Under the pieces are notes generated by a model. That model worked only from the letters and a program-made list of their open reading frames with translations, did not search any database and was not told the DNA's origin. Below, piece by piece: positions 19,625-28,602 of a stretch of 55,949 bases of DNA. Source of the DNA: Stutzerimonas nosocomialis (GTDB lineage Bacteria > Pseudomonadota > Gammaproteobacteria > Pseudomonadales > Pseudomonadaceae); NCBI RefSeq assembly GCF_005876855.1, contig NZ_QLAE01000032.1:1-55949 (forward strand). Direction: 5' to 3'. A program made the position numbers and the translations under genes. Position 1 is the first letter of the stretch, and the number at the start of each line of letters is the position of its first letter.

Positions 19625-20032
19625 TTACTTCCAGCAATCGCTCAGCGCTGCGGTTCCTGTCTTGGTTTTCGTGCCCGCCTGGTTCAGACCCAGGGTTCCG
19701 CATTTGGTGTCCCTGGTCTGGCTGCCCTTGGGTGTTGCCGTCAGGGTGTAGGCAGTGCTGCTGGTGTTGCTGATGCTCAAGGTATAGAGGTTGTTGTTCG
19801 AACTCTCCTGAAGCCCCAGCTTGGCCAGGGTGTCGGCATAGGTATTATTCTGCGCGTGATAGCGCTCCTGGCGGGCCGCTGCATCGTTGAGCAGCGCCAT
19901 GCCTTCGGTCCGATTGCCGCGCAACACGTAATCCTGATAGCTGGGGATGGCGATGGCAGACAGGATCCCGATGATGGCGACCACGACCATCAACTCGATC
20001 AGGGTAAAGCCGCCTTGTTTACGCATGGACAT
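19625..20032 (-). CDS. pilE: Type IV minor pilin PilE
   Basis: Pseudopilin-like minor subunit incorporated into type IV pili. The 135-residue prepilin has the class III leader MSMRKQGG with cleavage before F9, Glu at mature position 5 (FTLIELM) and the hydrophobic N-terminal helix [29 protein letters not shown]. The N-terminal helix is followed by [19 protein letters not shown], typical of PilE-type minor pilins. Two C-terminal cysteines (TKCGTLG and SDCWK) could form the pilin disulfide. The ATG overlaps the pilY1 stop codon (TAATG), with AGAGGAA upstream. Last gene of the minor pilin operon; in P. aeruginosa a pilY2 gene lies between pilY1 and pilE, but not here. Confidence 0.93.
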   Translation of the reverse strand: MSMRKQGGFTLIELMVVVAIIGILSAIAIPSYQDYVLRGNRTEGMALLNDAAARQERYHAQNNTYADTLAKLGLQESSNNNLYTLSISNTSSTAYTLTATPKGSQTRDTKCGTLGLNQAGTKTKTGTAALSDCWK

Positions 20033-23000
20033 TAATCGTTCCTCTTGGGTATGACCTGCCAGCTCTGGCGTCCGCTGGAGGTTGGGCCGTAATCGACCAC
20101 AATGCTTTCGTCGGTGCTGAACAGCGTGTCGCCGTTCAGGTTGAATCCGCTGGCCGAATCCAGCTTACGGCTGGACACCACCTCGTTGTTATAAGTGTCA
20201 CTGCTATTGACGTCGCCACTGCCGTCCATATCGAACACGCTGAAGGTAGTGCGACCACCGGAGGACGGGTTGATACCGTAGAGCCAGGCTTCCACACCGT
20301 CTTTGCACGGGTCGTCGTTGGGGGTGAGGGTGCTGAAGATCAGCGCCTGACCGCGGGCCGCCATCGGGTTGATCATCATCTCGCCGGACCTTGTTGCGCC
20401 CACCTGCAGGTCGAGGCGCCAACCCCAGTGATTGACATCGCTATCGGTGAGGCCCGTGGCGTTGTCTTTGTACCACTGCGGCACGTTCTGGCTGACCAGG
20501 CGGCTTTCACTGGTGACACCGTTGATGTCCGTGCTGAGCTCCCTAAGGATCGTCTGGGACAGCAGGCTGTTGCGCGTGATGGTTGGCGGAGTCGCGGTGG
20601 TCTCGGCCTTCGTCTTGCGGTCCCAGATGGCGTAGACGCTGTGGCCCAGGCTGGTGTTGACGTTACCGTCGCTGTCCTCGAAGTACTTGCCGGTCCCGAA
20701 GATCACCAGATAGCCCAATTGCGAGGGATGACGAACCAGGGAGGGCGCCGCCGTGATGGGTTGAACCGCACCGGTCGTACCATCGGTGGCCTTGAACAGG
20801 GGCTTGCCGCCATACGACGCCACGATATGTTCTGCTTGAGCGGTGCCGATGACCGAGGACGCGAAGGGGTTGCCGGGCGGTGTGGTGCTATTGGTGGCGC
20901 GGAACAGATCGAAGCGCCAGAGGTTGCCCTGCAGGTCGCCTGCATAGGCATAGTCGGCGATGCCGTCGCTGTCGTTGTCCGCCAGCCGCACGGACGACAG
21001 GCCGTTGGCCTTGGTGGTATCACCCTCGACGACGACTTCGCGCACCAGTTCACCGGTTTCGACATCGATCACGAAGAGTGCAGCCTTGTCGGCGATGCTG
21101 CCCTCCTGGTTGCCGTAGCCATTACCGGTGACCACCGCCCATTTGCCGGTATGCAGCCGTGCGACAACGGGTTGCGGGAAGGTATGGCCCATATTGGGAT
21201 GGGTGAACTCCCACAGCGGCCGGATATTGTTGGGGTCGGTAACATCAAGAGCAAAGAGGGAGCGACCGCCGCCTCGCAGCGAACCGATCAGCACCGTGTG
21301 CCAGGCATTGTTGAAGTACACGTCCGATACCACGGGGGTGCCGTCGACATAGTAGCGGTGCCCGCCGGACTGATAGCTTTGCCCGGTCAGCCGGTACAGA
21401 TTGGGCAGCACGGCGTTAGGCACGAATGCCAGCTCCTCGACACCGGTGGCGGTATTGAAGCCATGCAGCATGCCGTCGTTTGCGCCGACGTAGATCATTT
21501 CCTTGCGGTTGGCGACTCGTTGTTGGAACTGGTAGTAGTCGCCTGGCGAGCCATCGATACGGTCGGCGAGATACGCCAAATATTGCGCGTCCTTCACGAC
21601 TACCGGGGCCGAGTTGACGATATCGCCCAGTACGCTGCCGCGAAGGCGGAAGGTGCCGTCCGCCGTTCCTTCGTTACTGCGGTTACCGCGGATGTAGTTC
21701 ACCCGGGCTTCGCCTTTGTTATCGGTCCTGCCGGTGATGTTGTCAGGATCCACATTGAAATAGGCGCGTTGTTCGGTGGTGAGGTTGGTCCAGCTGAACT
21801 CCTGGAGTTGCCTGCCGTTCGCCGCGGCCATCTTTACCGAGCGCTCACCGTTCAGCCTGCTCTTGGCACTCCAGGCCTGGGTGCGAACGCCCACCGTGTC
21901 GATTGCATATTTTTTGAGGTCGCCGCTCCAGTCTTCACTGGAAAACTCGGTTTCATAGACCTCACGGGAGGTGGCTCCGTTGACCTGGGAGGCAGTCACG
22001 GCAGGACGGCTTGCCGACGTGGTGTGGTCACCGATTCGGGCGATGATCTTGTCGAATGCACCCACCATGCTGTCCGGGTCGTCAACGCTGAAGAATTCCC
22101 CGCGCGAGTTGATCGCCGCGTGCCAGAGGTCGTAGACGTTATTGCTGCTATCGGCTTCAGCGCGAGGCCAGCCCCCGTTATTCTTGAGGTTCTCGTAACC
22201 CGTGCCGCCATAAGTGCCCAGCTGATCATTCCATTCCAGGCCCCTTTGTTGAAGCGAAGAGGTCAGGCCTAAACCAACCATGAAGTTGACCATGTGCTGC
22301 CAGTTGGCCGGGTTGTTGCGTGGGTCCCAGTATTCGGCGTTGGTCAGGCTGCTGCTGCTGGCGGCAAAAGGGGTAAAGGGCCTTACATCGTTGGCGAGGC
22401 TCGACAGGTCGGTAGCCCAATAATGGAACGCAAGGTCGGCCAAAGTATTGGTTGTAGCGTCCTGGAACGGATTCTGTTGGGTGCTGTAGGTTTTTCCATC
22501 CGGCAGAGTAGTGTTGGAATGGTCGGGTTTTAGTTGCGAGGGGCTCGCATTGTTCCCGTTCCACATGCCATCGGTCATGAGGATGTGGTAGCTGGGTCGG
22601 CAGCTGTACTTGTCCAGGCTATGGTTTGTCGTGCCTCTTCCGCCATTGGCGGTGAAAGGGTTGGGCGTATGCGCCCAGGCGTCATCGGTTTTGAGGAACT
22701 CACCGGCACGACCCAGTGCCTCGCGCAGCGGGGTGCCCCCGTCGAAGGGGACTCCACTCAGCCAAGAGAAGAAGTTTCCACGATGCTGATTGGAAAAGGC
22801 TCTGAAATAATTGACGCCGCAATTGGCTGAGTTCAAGGTCTTGCAGCCGTTGAGTGTCTGCCAAGTCAGGCGGACCGAGTTAGGTAGCTGGTTGAACGAC
22901 AGGTTTGCAGCGCTGAGTGTCGCCAGTGCACGGTTGCGGTAAAAGGAATACCAGATTGCGAAGTTCTGCTGCTCTGTATTACCAGCTACGAACCGCAGCT

Positions 23001-23802
23001 GGTAACAGTCATCATTCGCTACATTGGTACAGTTGGGCTTCAGCGTGTAGTAATACGCTGGTACAGCTCTTTGCCTCAGCGTCGCGGTGAAGACGTTGTT
23101 CGCGGTTCTGGAGCAGTCGGCGGTTACGTTGGTGAACACGCCAGGATATGCGGCGGTTGCGGTACAGGAATTGGTGCCGGTCCGGTTGATGGAAAAGACG
23201 ATGCCCCCAGGAGAAGTGACGGAGCTAGTGCCGTTGCTGCTTCGGGTTACGCTGCTCGAAAAGTCAGATGCGGGGTTCTCAGCCAGCCTGAAGATGGTTC
23301 CGCTGCCAGAATAGTTGCTGGAGTTGGAGTAGGTGTAGGCTGACGGGGCGGCAGTGATAGGGACGTCCCAGGATACCCTGTAGTTGTTGGTCAGGTTTAC
23401 GGAGCCCCTGCCTGTATCAAAGCCATTGTTCCAGGCAGCAGTGAAGCTCGTGCCATACCCCACCGTGGCCTGCGAGCCGTCATTGTTTATCTTCAACGGA
23501 AGCTGGTAGGTGATAGTGGGGTCGTAGTACATGCTGTTGAATACAGCCGACTTGGTACGACGATAATTCCGATGTCCCTGGGACTCTTGACCGATAAGGT
23601 CCGGAACGAACCCGAAGCGCATACTTCCCGAGTCGTCCAGGGTCAGGATCAGGTTGGGCGCTACGCTGTCGGACAGCACAAGCGGCCTCTGGCTGATATC
23701 CAGCAGGGTTGCATGGGCCGATTGGATGCCGCCAAACAACAGGCTGAAGGTCAGCAGGCTCGCAAAGGCCTTCGCATGATTAATGCGCGTCTTGATTTCC
23801 AT
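20032..23802 (-). CDS. pilY1: Type IV pilus tip adhesin / biogenesis factor PilY1
   Basis: Large secreted protein that caps and primes type IV pili and senses surface contact. The 1256-residue precursor has a signal peptide ending QSAHA. A von Willebrand A-like region follows with a MIDAS motif, DDSGS at residues 56-60 (core D56, S58, S60). The C-terminal half has beta-propeller features ([51 protein letters not shown]). A calcium-binding loop DNDSDGIAD begins at residue 942, equivalent to the calcium site of the P. aeruginosa protein. Where P. aeruginosa has an RGD, I see only RGN motifs (e.g. [10 protein letters not shown]). The N-terminal half is clearly lower in GC (about 52% over 22801-22980 by count) than the core genes. 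It lies between pilX and pilE. Confidence 0.93.
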   Translation of the reverse strand: MEIKTRINHAKAFASLLTFSLLFGGIQSAHATLLDISQRPLVLSDSVAPNLILTLDDSGSMRFGFVPDLIGQESQGHRNYRRTKSAVFNSMYYDPTITYQLPLKINNDGSQATVGYGTSFTAAWNNGFDTGRGSVNLTNNYRVSWDVPITAAPSAYTYSNSSNYSGSGTIFRLAENPASDFSSSVTRSSNGTSSVTSPGGIVFSINRTGTNSCTATAAYPGVFTNVTADCSRTANNVFTATLRQRAVPAYYYTLKPNCTNVANDDCYQLRFVAGNTEQQNFAIWYSFYRNRALATLSAANLSFNQLPNSVRLTWQTLNGCKTLNSANCGVNYFRAFSNQHRGNFFSWLSGVPFDGGTPLREALGRAGEFLKTDDAWAHTPNPFTANGGRGTTNHSLDKYSCRPSYHILMTDGMWNGNNASPSQLKPDHSNTTLPDGKTYSTQQNPFQDATTNTLADLAFHYWATDLSSLANDVRPFTPFAASSSSLTNAEYWDPRNNPANWQHMVNFMVGLGLTSSLQQRGLEWNDQLGTYGGTGYENLKNNGGWPRAEADSSNNVYDLWHAAINSRGEFFSVDDPDSMVGAFDKIIARIGDHTTSASRPAVTASQVNGATSREVYETEFSSEDWSGDLKKYAIDTVGVRTQAWSAKSRLNGERSVKMAAANGRQLQEFSWTNLTTEQRAYFNVDPDNITGRTDNKGEARVNYIRGNRSNEGTADGTFRLRGSVLGDIVNSAPVVVKDAQYLAYLADRIDGSPGDYYQFQQRVANRKEMIYVGANDGMLHGFNTATGVEELAFVPNAVLPNLYRLTGQSYQSGGHRYYVDGTPVVSDVYFNNAWHTVLIGSLRGGGRSLFALDVTDPNNIRPLWEFTHPNMGHTFPQPVVARLHTGKWAVVTGNGYGNQEGSIADKAALFVIDVETGELVREVVVEGDTTKANGLSSVRLADNDSDGIADYAYAGDLQGNLWRFDLFRATNSTTPPGNPFASSVIGTAQAEHIVASYGGKPLFKATDGTTGAVQPITAAPSLVRHPSQLGYLVIFGTGKYFEDSDGNVNTSLGHSVYAIWDRKTKAETTATPPTITRNSLLSQTILRELSTDINGVTSESRLVSQNVPQWYKDNATGLTDSDVNHWGWRLDLQVGATRSGEMMINPMAARGQALIFSTLTPNDDPCKDGVEAWLYGINPSSGGRTTFSVFDMDGSGDVNSSDTYNNEVVSSRKLDSASGFNLNGDTLFSTDESIVVDYGPTSSGRQSWQVIPKRND

Positions 23803-23811
23803 TTCAGAGTC

Positions 23812-24330
23812 TCAGTTGAATACTTTGGCGGTGGTGGTGCGCAGGTTGGTGGTGCGCTCCGAACTGGTGTTGGTCGCTTCGGCGTTCACCTCGTAGCGGA
23901 ACACCCCTATGCCTTGCATCATGTTTCCGTATTCCGGGTTTTCCGCGGCGCCTTCGGCGCTGCCCGAGGGTGCGGGCAGGGCATACCACCTGACGGCGGT
24001 TCCTGAGTTGCTCTGCGTGCCGTCGGCCGGGCTGTAGGCCAGGCTGGTGTTGAAGGTCTGCTCGTACGTGGGGTCGATGTCACGCAGGCAGTAGCCCGCG
24101 GAGCAGCCAACCTCCAGCGGTTTGATCGGCGCGGTCAGACGGCTTTCGCCTTCGCGCAGGCCTGCCTCGGAGGCGTTGAGCAGACGTTGCTGCTCGACGA
24201 AGTTGCCGGTCATTCGCGATTCGAGGGTGACTTCGCGAACGCTCGATACCGCCAGCAGCGTCACGACCAGCAGGATGATCAGTGCAATGAACAGGGTGGC
24301 TCCATCCTGGCGCCTTGGCATCGATTTCAT
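23812..24330 (-). CDS. pilX: Type IV minor pilin PilX
   Basis: Minor pilin that works with PilV, PilW, PilE and PilY1 to prime pilus assembly. 172 residues; leader MKSMPRRQDG with predicted cleavage before A11, then TLFIALIILLVVTLLAVSSVREVTLESRMTGN, the PilX_N pattern (LESRMTGN followed by NASEAGLREGE). The residue at mature position 5 is Ile, not Glu; lack of Glu5 is usual for this family as I know it. Two cysteines (EVGCSAGYCLRD) are close together. The ATG overlaps the pilW stop by four bases (ATGA). pilY1 starts nine bases downstream. Confidence 0.9.
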   Translation of the reverse strand: MKSMPRRQDGATLFIALIILLVVTLLAVSSVREVTLESRMTGNFVEQQRLLNASEAGLREGESRLTAPIKPLEVGCSAGYCLRDIDPTYEQTFNTSLAYSPADGTQSNSGTAVRWYALPAPSGSAEGAAENPEYGNMMQGIGVFRYEVNAEATNTSSERTTNLRTTTAKVFN

Positions 24331-25163
24331 GGCAGTAGGTTCCTGAGCATGATGGTGCTTTGCATGACCTGATAGAGCTCGCCCTTGTCGGCGGCCTTTA
24401 TCGCGTTGGTTTCGTCGTCGGAGGCGTTGGTGAACTGCTTCCAGTTGGCCAAAGCGGTGTCGACGTCCACGGCGTCGCGCATGTTGGGGTTACTGCTCTG
24501 CATCAGCGCGGTGTAGCGAAGCGCCAGGACCTGTTGAGTGGAGGGATCGGTCGTGTACTGAGCGATGGCCCGGGGGTCGGTGGCGTTGGGGATTCCCGAC
24601 TCCAGCCGCAGACCGGCCACACCGGTAACCAGCTCGGCGGTCTGCGCCGCACGCAGGGTGGAACCTGTCTTGTCGGTATTGGCGACGGTGCACTTCAGGC
24701 TCTTGTCGGCCGGGTCCAGGTAGATGCGCTCGACGACGATCTCTACGGCACTGGTGTAAGGATCGTTGATCTCGGAGGTCCTTACCGGCAGGTTGCCGAG
24801 GCAATCCCGGTCGGTGGGGTCCATGGGCTGGTAGCGAATGCAGAGGGACGCGGCGGGCGAGTTGGTCGCCTTGGTGACTTCACCGGCGATGAAGCTGCAG
24901 TCGGCCGCGTTGAACGCCGGGAATGCGGCCTCGATGGTTTCGTCGGGGCGGCGGCGATAGCCTGCCTTGCCGACTTCCTGTTGCAAAACCAGCAGCGTGT
25001 AGCGGCTGGCCTCGATGTTCTCGGCCTGGTTCTGCTGGAAAAGGTAGCTGCGCTTGTTGTCGATGTAGATCTGGGTCACGCCGAGGATCAGGAAGCTGCT
25101 GATCAGCAGCGCGATCATCAGCTCGATCAGGGACAACCCGGATTGGTGCTTGCTGAAAGTCAT
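24327..25163 (-). CDS. pilW: Type IV minor pilin PilW
   Basis: Minor pilin of the tip/priming complex. 278 residues, with class III leader MTFSKHQSG, cleavage before L10, Glu at mature position 5 (LSLIELM, E14) and a long hydrophobic helix (IALLISSFLILGVTQIYIDNKRSY). The C-terminal region has the PilW-type RYTALMQSSNPNMRDAVD. Four cysteines are spread through the globular domain. The gap to pilV is nine bases and the overlap with pilX four bases, so the run is one operon. Confidence 0.92.
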   Translation of the reverse strand: MTFSKHQSGLSLIELMIALLISSFLILGVTQIYIDNKRSYLFQQNQAENIEASRYTLLVLQQEVGKAGYRRRPDETIEAAFPAFNAADCSFIAGEVTKATNSPAASLCIRYQPMDPTDRDCLGNLPVRTSEINDPYTSAVEIVVERIYLDPADKSLKCTVANTDKTGSTLRAAQTAELVTGVAGLRLESGIPNATDPRAIAQYTTDPSTQQVLALRYTALMQSSNPNMRDAVDVDTALANWKQFTNASDDETNAIKAADKGELYQVMQSTIMLRNLLP

Positions 25164-25172
25164 ATCGTTTCC

Positions 25173-25694
25173 CTAGAGCTGGCTGCGCAGCCGGTAGCGG
25201 CAGATCGTGTTGTCGCCGGTGGCGTTGGCGTCCATGCATTCGCCCGCCTTGACCCGCCAGGCCAGCTGTATTTCCACTGCCGATCCATTGCTGGTGCAGT
25301 TGCCCGAGCTCAGCGAGCGGCATACGTAGAATTCGCTCTGGAGCAGCTCCGCGGCGCCTGGCAGGGCCGCTTTGGCTCGCTCTGCCCAGCAGGCGAGCTG
25401 AGCGCTTTGCTCATCCGGAAGAGGTGTGCAGGCCGCCGGCGTGGTGGGGAAGGCGGCCGTCCTGGCCTTGTAGAAGCCCGAGCTGGCCGGAAGCCCGTCC
25501 GGCTTGGCCCGCATCAGTTCGATCAGGTCGTTGGCGAGCGTCGCCGCCACGTTGCGTTGAACCGAGTCCTGCGTGTAGGCAATGGTCTTGCCTTGCAAGG
25601 CCACCATGCCCAGCACGCCGATACAGACCAGCAGAAGGGTGATCAGGACCTCGATCATGCTGAAGCCCAGGTGCGATTTCATGGATGTGTTCAT
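25173..25694 (-). CDS. pilV: Type IV minor pilin PilV
   Basis: Minor pilin of the priming complex. 173 residues; leader MNTSMKSHLG with cleavage before F11 and Glu5 in FSMIEVLITLLLVCIGVLGMVALQGKTI. The globular domain has six cysteines (e.g. TPAACTPLP, LACWAER, FYVCRSL, GNCTSN, GECMD, TICRYR), suggesting several disulfides. An internal ATG at 25682 is a possible alternative start with a shorter leader. The ATG at 25694 overlaps the end of fimU by four bases. Confidence 0.92.
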   Translation of the reverse strand: MNTSMKSHLGFSMIEVLITLLLVCIGVLGMVALQGKTIAYTQDSVQRNVAATLANDLIELMRAKPDGLPASSGFYKARTAAFPTTPAACTPLPDEQSAQLACWAERAKAALPGAAELLQSEFYVCRSLSSGNCTSNGSAVEIQLAWRVKAGECMDANATGDNTICRYRLRSQL

Positions 25695-26182
25695 GGCGTG
25701 CAGGTACTCATGGCGTTTCCTTCGGCGTTGGCCTTCCCTCGGGCGAACTGGCGAATGTGGCCGCTGCTCTTGATGCTGATGGTGTAACCGTTGCTCGCGT
25801 CATCGTCCTGGCAAACGGTGATGTTGGTTGCCGGGGCGGTACCGTTCACGTTGAAGGCGATGGAGGTTCTGTCGGCGCTGAGCAAGACATTTTTAGGGGG
25901 CTCGACCACGCGCAAGGCGTTTGCGATGTTGTCGCCGCAGTCCTTCTTGAGGCTCCACACCTGATCGTCGATGCACACGCTCAGCATTTCCCGGTTGGTC
26001 ACCGCGGTCGCACGGGCGAGCTGCAGCAGCGACTGGGTTTCGTTGCTGGCGGACTGGGTCTGATTGTTCTTGACGAACTGGGTGAAGCTGGGAACTGCGA
26101 TCGCAGCGAATACGCCGAGCACGGCGATGACGACCATCAGTTCGATCAGAGTGAAACCCTGGGGTTTCCTCGTGCTGTCCAT
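25691..26182 (-). CDS. fimU: Type IV minor pilin FimU (GspH/FimT family)
   Basis: Minor pilin that links PilVWX-PilY1 to the major pilin fibre. 163 residues; leader MDSTRKPQG, cleavage before F10 and Glu5 ([27 protein letters not shown]). The QLARATAVTNREMLSVCID segment is the typical GspH/FimT core. A C-terminal VCQDDDASNGYTISIKSSGHIRQF region follows. First gene of the tightly packed fimU-pilVWXY1E set, with a 120-base gap to fimT upstream that may hold its promoter. P. aeruginosa FimU operons are AlgR-controlled; I found no clear AlgR site here. Confidence 0.92.
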   Translation of the reverse strand: MDSTRKPQGFTLIELMVVIAVLGVFAAIAVPSFTQFVKNNQTQSASNETQSLLQLARATAVTNREMLSVCIDDQVWSLKKDCGDNIANALRVVEPPKNVLLSADRTSIAFNVNGTAPATNITVCQDDDASNGYTISIKSSGHIRQFARGKANAEGNAMSTCTP

Positions 26183-26302
26183 GCGGTACTCCTGAGATTA
26201 GCTGGAGGCGATGATGCGCAAGCGCCATGTCTTTGTCTCTAGAGTGCCAGATGACTGGAGGCTGAGTGGCGATGACCGGTAACCGGGCTGTCGGTTGTGT
26301 GC

Positions 26303-26809
26303 TCAACCGCAAGGTTTGCTGACCTGCTGATTCTTTTCCAGGCCCCGGATGCGCTTGATCCGGCCCTGTTTGTTGAGGACGAGCTGCCAGGCGACCTCGC
26401 CCTGCCGATCGCAGAGGTAGAATCGGCCATTGCCCATCTTTGTCGTACCATTGGGATAGAAGCTGATCTTCTTCGACGCGCCTGCCCAGCGCAGCTGCCG
26501 CGGAACATCGATCGCATGGTGACTGATGACGAGCCCGGTCGCGGGCGAGCGGAGTATCCAGCCTCTTTCCCAGGAGCTGGTGCAGGTGCTGCCATCGACG
26601 GTGCCGCAGAGCTCCACGTCGCGATGAGTCGCCACGCTCAAGGCCCGGGCATGGGCGAGCTGGCCCTGCAACTGCTCGGTGAGGGCTTCGAGCGTGTTGC
26701 GTTGAAGAAAGTGGGAGAAGGCGGGCAGTGCAATGCTGCTCGCGATGCAGAGCAGGCATACAACGATAAGCAGCTCCGCCAACGACATGCCTGTGTTGGT
26801 TCGTTTCAT
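26303..26809 (-). CDS. fimT: Type IV fimbrial pseudopilin FimT
   Basis: A 168-residue FimT-family prepilin. In P. aeruginosa the homologue is not required for twitching; in other bacteria FimT can bind DNA during uptake. The leader is MKRTNTG with cleavage before M8, Glu5 in MSLAELLIVV and the hydrophobic helix CLLCIASSIALPAFSHFL. A GspH-type domain follows (AHARALSVATHRDVELCGT, and ISFYPNGTTKMGNGRFYLCD). The ATG at 26809 has AAGGA seven bases upstream; a longer in-frame reading to 26875 lacks prepilin features. The C-terminal stretch GRIKRIRGLEKNQQVSKPCG is basic, which would suit DNA binding, but that is inference. Confidence 0.88.
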   Translation of the reverse strand: MKRTNTGMSLAELLIVVCLLCIASSIALPAFSHFLQRNTLEALTEQLQGQLAHARALSVATHRDVELCGTVDGSTCTSSWERGWILRSPATGLVISHHAIDVPRQLRWAGASKKISFYPNGTTKMGNGRFYLCDRQGEVAWQLVLNKQGRIKRIRGLEKNQQVSKPCG

Positions 26810-26904
26810 GACCACGTCCTTGTGGTTCGAATGAGGTTGCCTTTCTCTTTTCAGCCTTTGCTGAGGCCAGGTCAACGCTCGACGGTTTATTGAAGGAGAA
26901 GTTT

Positions 26905-27999
26905 GTGACGCAGTTCCTGGTTGTGGGCGGCGGTGTAATCGGGCTGCTCAGCGCGGCGATGTTGGCGCGGGACGGGGCGCAGGTCGTGCTGGCCGAACGG
27001 CAGGCTGCCGGCCAGGAGGCATCCTGGGCCGGTGGTGGGATCGTTTCGCCGCTGTATCCGTGGCGCTACAGCCCGGCCGTGACGGCCCTGGCGCATTGGT
27101 CGCAGGCGTTCTACCCGGAGCTGGGCGAGCAGCTGCTCGCCCAGACGGGCGTCGATCCCGAGGTGCACGTGACCGGCCTCTACTGGCTGGACCTGGAAGA
27201 CGAAGCGCAGGCGCTGGAGTGGGCGCGTCGGGAAGGGCGGCCGCTTCGGTCGGTGGACCTCGAGCAGGTCCATCGGGCGGTTCCGCCGCTGGGGCCGGGG
27301 TTCTCCAGCGCCATCCACATGCCGGGCGTGGCTAACGTGCGCAATCCCAGGTTGCTCCGTGCGCTGCGCGAGGCGTTGCGGCGGATGCCCAACGTACGTC
27401 TGCTGGAGAACTGTCCGGTGCGCGGCTTCGTCCGTCAGGGGGAACGCATCCTCGGCGTGGAGACGGCGCAGGGGCAGATGTTGGCGGATCAGGTGGTGGT
27501 CGCGGCCGGTGCCTGGTCCGGCGAGCTCCTGGCCACGCTTGGCCTCGAGCTGCCGGTCGAGCCGGTCAAGGGGCAGATGATTCTCTTCAAGTGCGCCGAC
27601 GATTTCCTGCCGAGCATGGTGCTGGCCAGGACGCGCTATGCGATCCCGCGCCGCGACGGGCATATCCTGGTGGGCAGTACCCTGGAGCATGCCGGCTTCG
27701 ACAAGACGCCCACCGATACCGCGCTGGACAGCCTCAGGGCCAGCGCCATCGAACTGCTGCCCGCGCTGGCCGATGCCGAGGTGGTGCGTCATTGGGCCGG
27801 GCTGCGTCCGGGGTCGCCCGAAGGCGTTCCTTATATAGGACGGGTGGATGGTTTCGAGGGGCTGTGGCTCAACTGCGGCCATTACCGTAACGGTCTGGTG
27901 CTGGCGCCGGCGTCCTGCCAGTTGCTGGCCGATCTGATGAGCGGGCGGGCGCCGATCGTCGACCCCACCCCGTACGCGCCGGGCGGTCGGCTGGGTTGA
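26905..27999 (+). CDS. thiO: FAD-dependent glycine/D-amino-acid oxidase (ThiO type)
   Basis: DAO-family flavoenzyme that oxidises glycine to iminoglycine for thiazole (thiamine) synthesis or acts on D-amino acids. 364 residues. The N-terminal Rossmann motif FLVVGGGVIGLLSAAMLARDGAQVVLAER binds FAD, followed by ASWAGGGIVSPLYPWRY, the DAO/ThiO substrate loop. The C-terminal GLRPGSPEGVPYIGRV and LNCGHYRNGLVLAPAS are the matching FAD-closing motifs. GTG at 26905 follows GAAGGAG at the right distance; there is no ATG option that retains the Rossmann motif. It is divergent from fimT, as PA4548 is in P. aeruginosa. Between thiazole synthesis and D-amino acid use I favour the ThiO type, but the sequence does not decide it. 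Confidence 0.85.
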   Translation: MTQFLVVGGGVIGLLSAAMLARDGAQVVLAERQAAGQEASWAGGGIVSPLYPWRYSPAVTALAHWSQAFYPELGEQLLAQTGVDPEVHVTGLYWLDLEDEAQALEWARREGRPLRSVDLEQVHRAVPPLGPGFSSAIHMPGVANVRNPRLLRALREALRRMPNVRLLENCPVRGFVRQGERILGVETAQGQMLADQVVVAAGAWSGELLATLGLELPVEPVKGQMILFKCADDFLPSMVLARTRYAIPRRDGHILVGSTLEHAGFDKTPTDTALDSLRASAIELLPALADAEVVRHWAGLRPGSPEGVPYIGRVDGFEGLWLNCGHYRNGLVLAPASCQLLADLMSGRAPIVDPTPYAPGGRLG

Positions 28000-28107
28000 G
28001 CGTTGACGGCCAGGGGCGGGGATTAGCATCGACACACTTTGCTGATACATTGCCGCCCCTTCGGGCCCGATGCCGGGCCGATCACCATTCTGTTCGATGA
28101 GGTCTTC

Positions 28108-28479
28108 GTGGCGAAGAAAACCACCTCGTTCGCAGGCCTGGGTGGCCTGGTGTACTCCACCGACGGCGGCAAGCACTGTCCCGACTGCGGCAAGCCGCAG
28201 GCCGAATGCATCTGTGGCCAGAGCGTGATTCCGGCCGGCGACGGGATTGCGCGCGTGCGCCGCGAAACCAAGGGGCGCGGCGGGAAAACCGTCACCACCG
28301 TTACCGGCATACCCCTGACCGAGGTCGAGCTCAAGGCGCTGGCGACGGCGCTCAAGCGTCGGTGCGGCACCGGTGGCTCGCTCAAGGACGGGGTCATCGA
28401 GATCCAGGGCGACCACGTCCAGCTGCTGCTCGACGAGTTGCTCGAGCGTGGCTTCAAGGCGAAGAAGTCCGGCGGCTGA
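28108..28479 (+). CDS. yciH: SUI1/eIF1-family translation factor (YciH)
   Basis: A 123-residue SUI1-domain protein. The bacterial YciH family is thought to influence start-site fidelity. A cysteine-rich N-terminal part (CPDCGKPQAECICG, a possible metal site) precedes the SUI1 domain (about residues 45-120) with GRGGKTVTTVTGIPLTEVELKALATALKRRCGTGGSLKDGVIEIQGDH, the core of the fold. GTG at 28108 is preceded by GATGAGG. It lies upstream of speA in the same direction, as in PA4840-PA4839 of P. aeruginosa. Confidence 0.92.
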   Translation: MAKKTTSFAGLGGLVYSTDGGKHCPDCGKPQAECICGQSVIPAGDGIARVRRETKGRGGKTVTTVTGIPLTEVELKALATALKRRCGTGGSLKDGVIEIQGDHVQLLLDELLERGFKAKKSGG

Positions 28480-28602
28480 GGGCTGATCGCACGACCGCCC
28501 GCTTGTGAAACGATTTTCCCGGGCCCCGGCCTGTCCAAACCCGATATGCCTGCCGCGTGATCAGCGCCGCGGCTGGACGAATGCATTTTTCAGGAGGCTT
28601 CG

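Noticed and set aside
28506-28518. TGAAACGATTTTC near speA as a Cra site
   Set aside because: Right half does not match (no GTTTCA), and no link to fructose metabolism.
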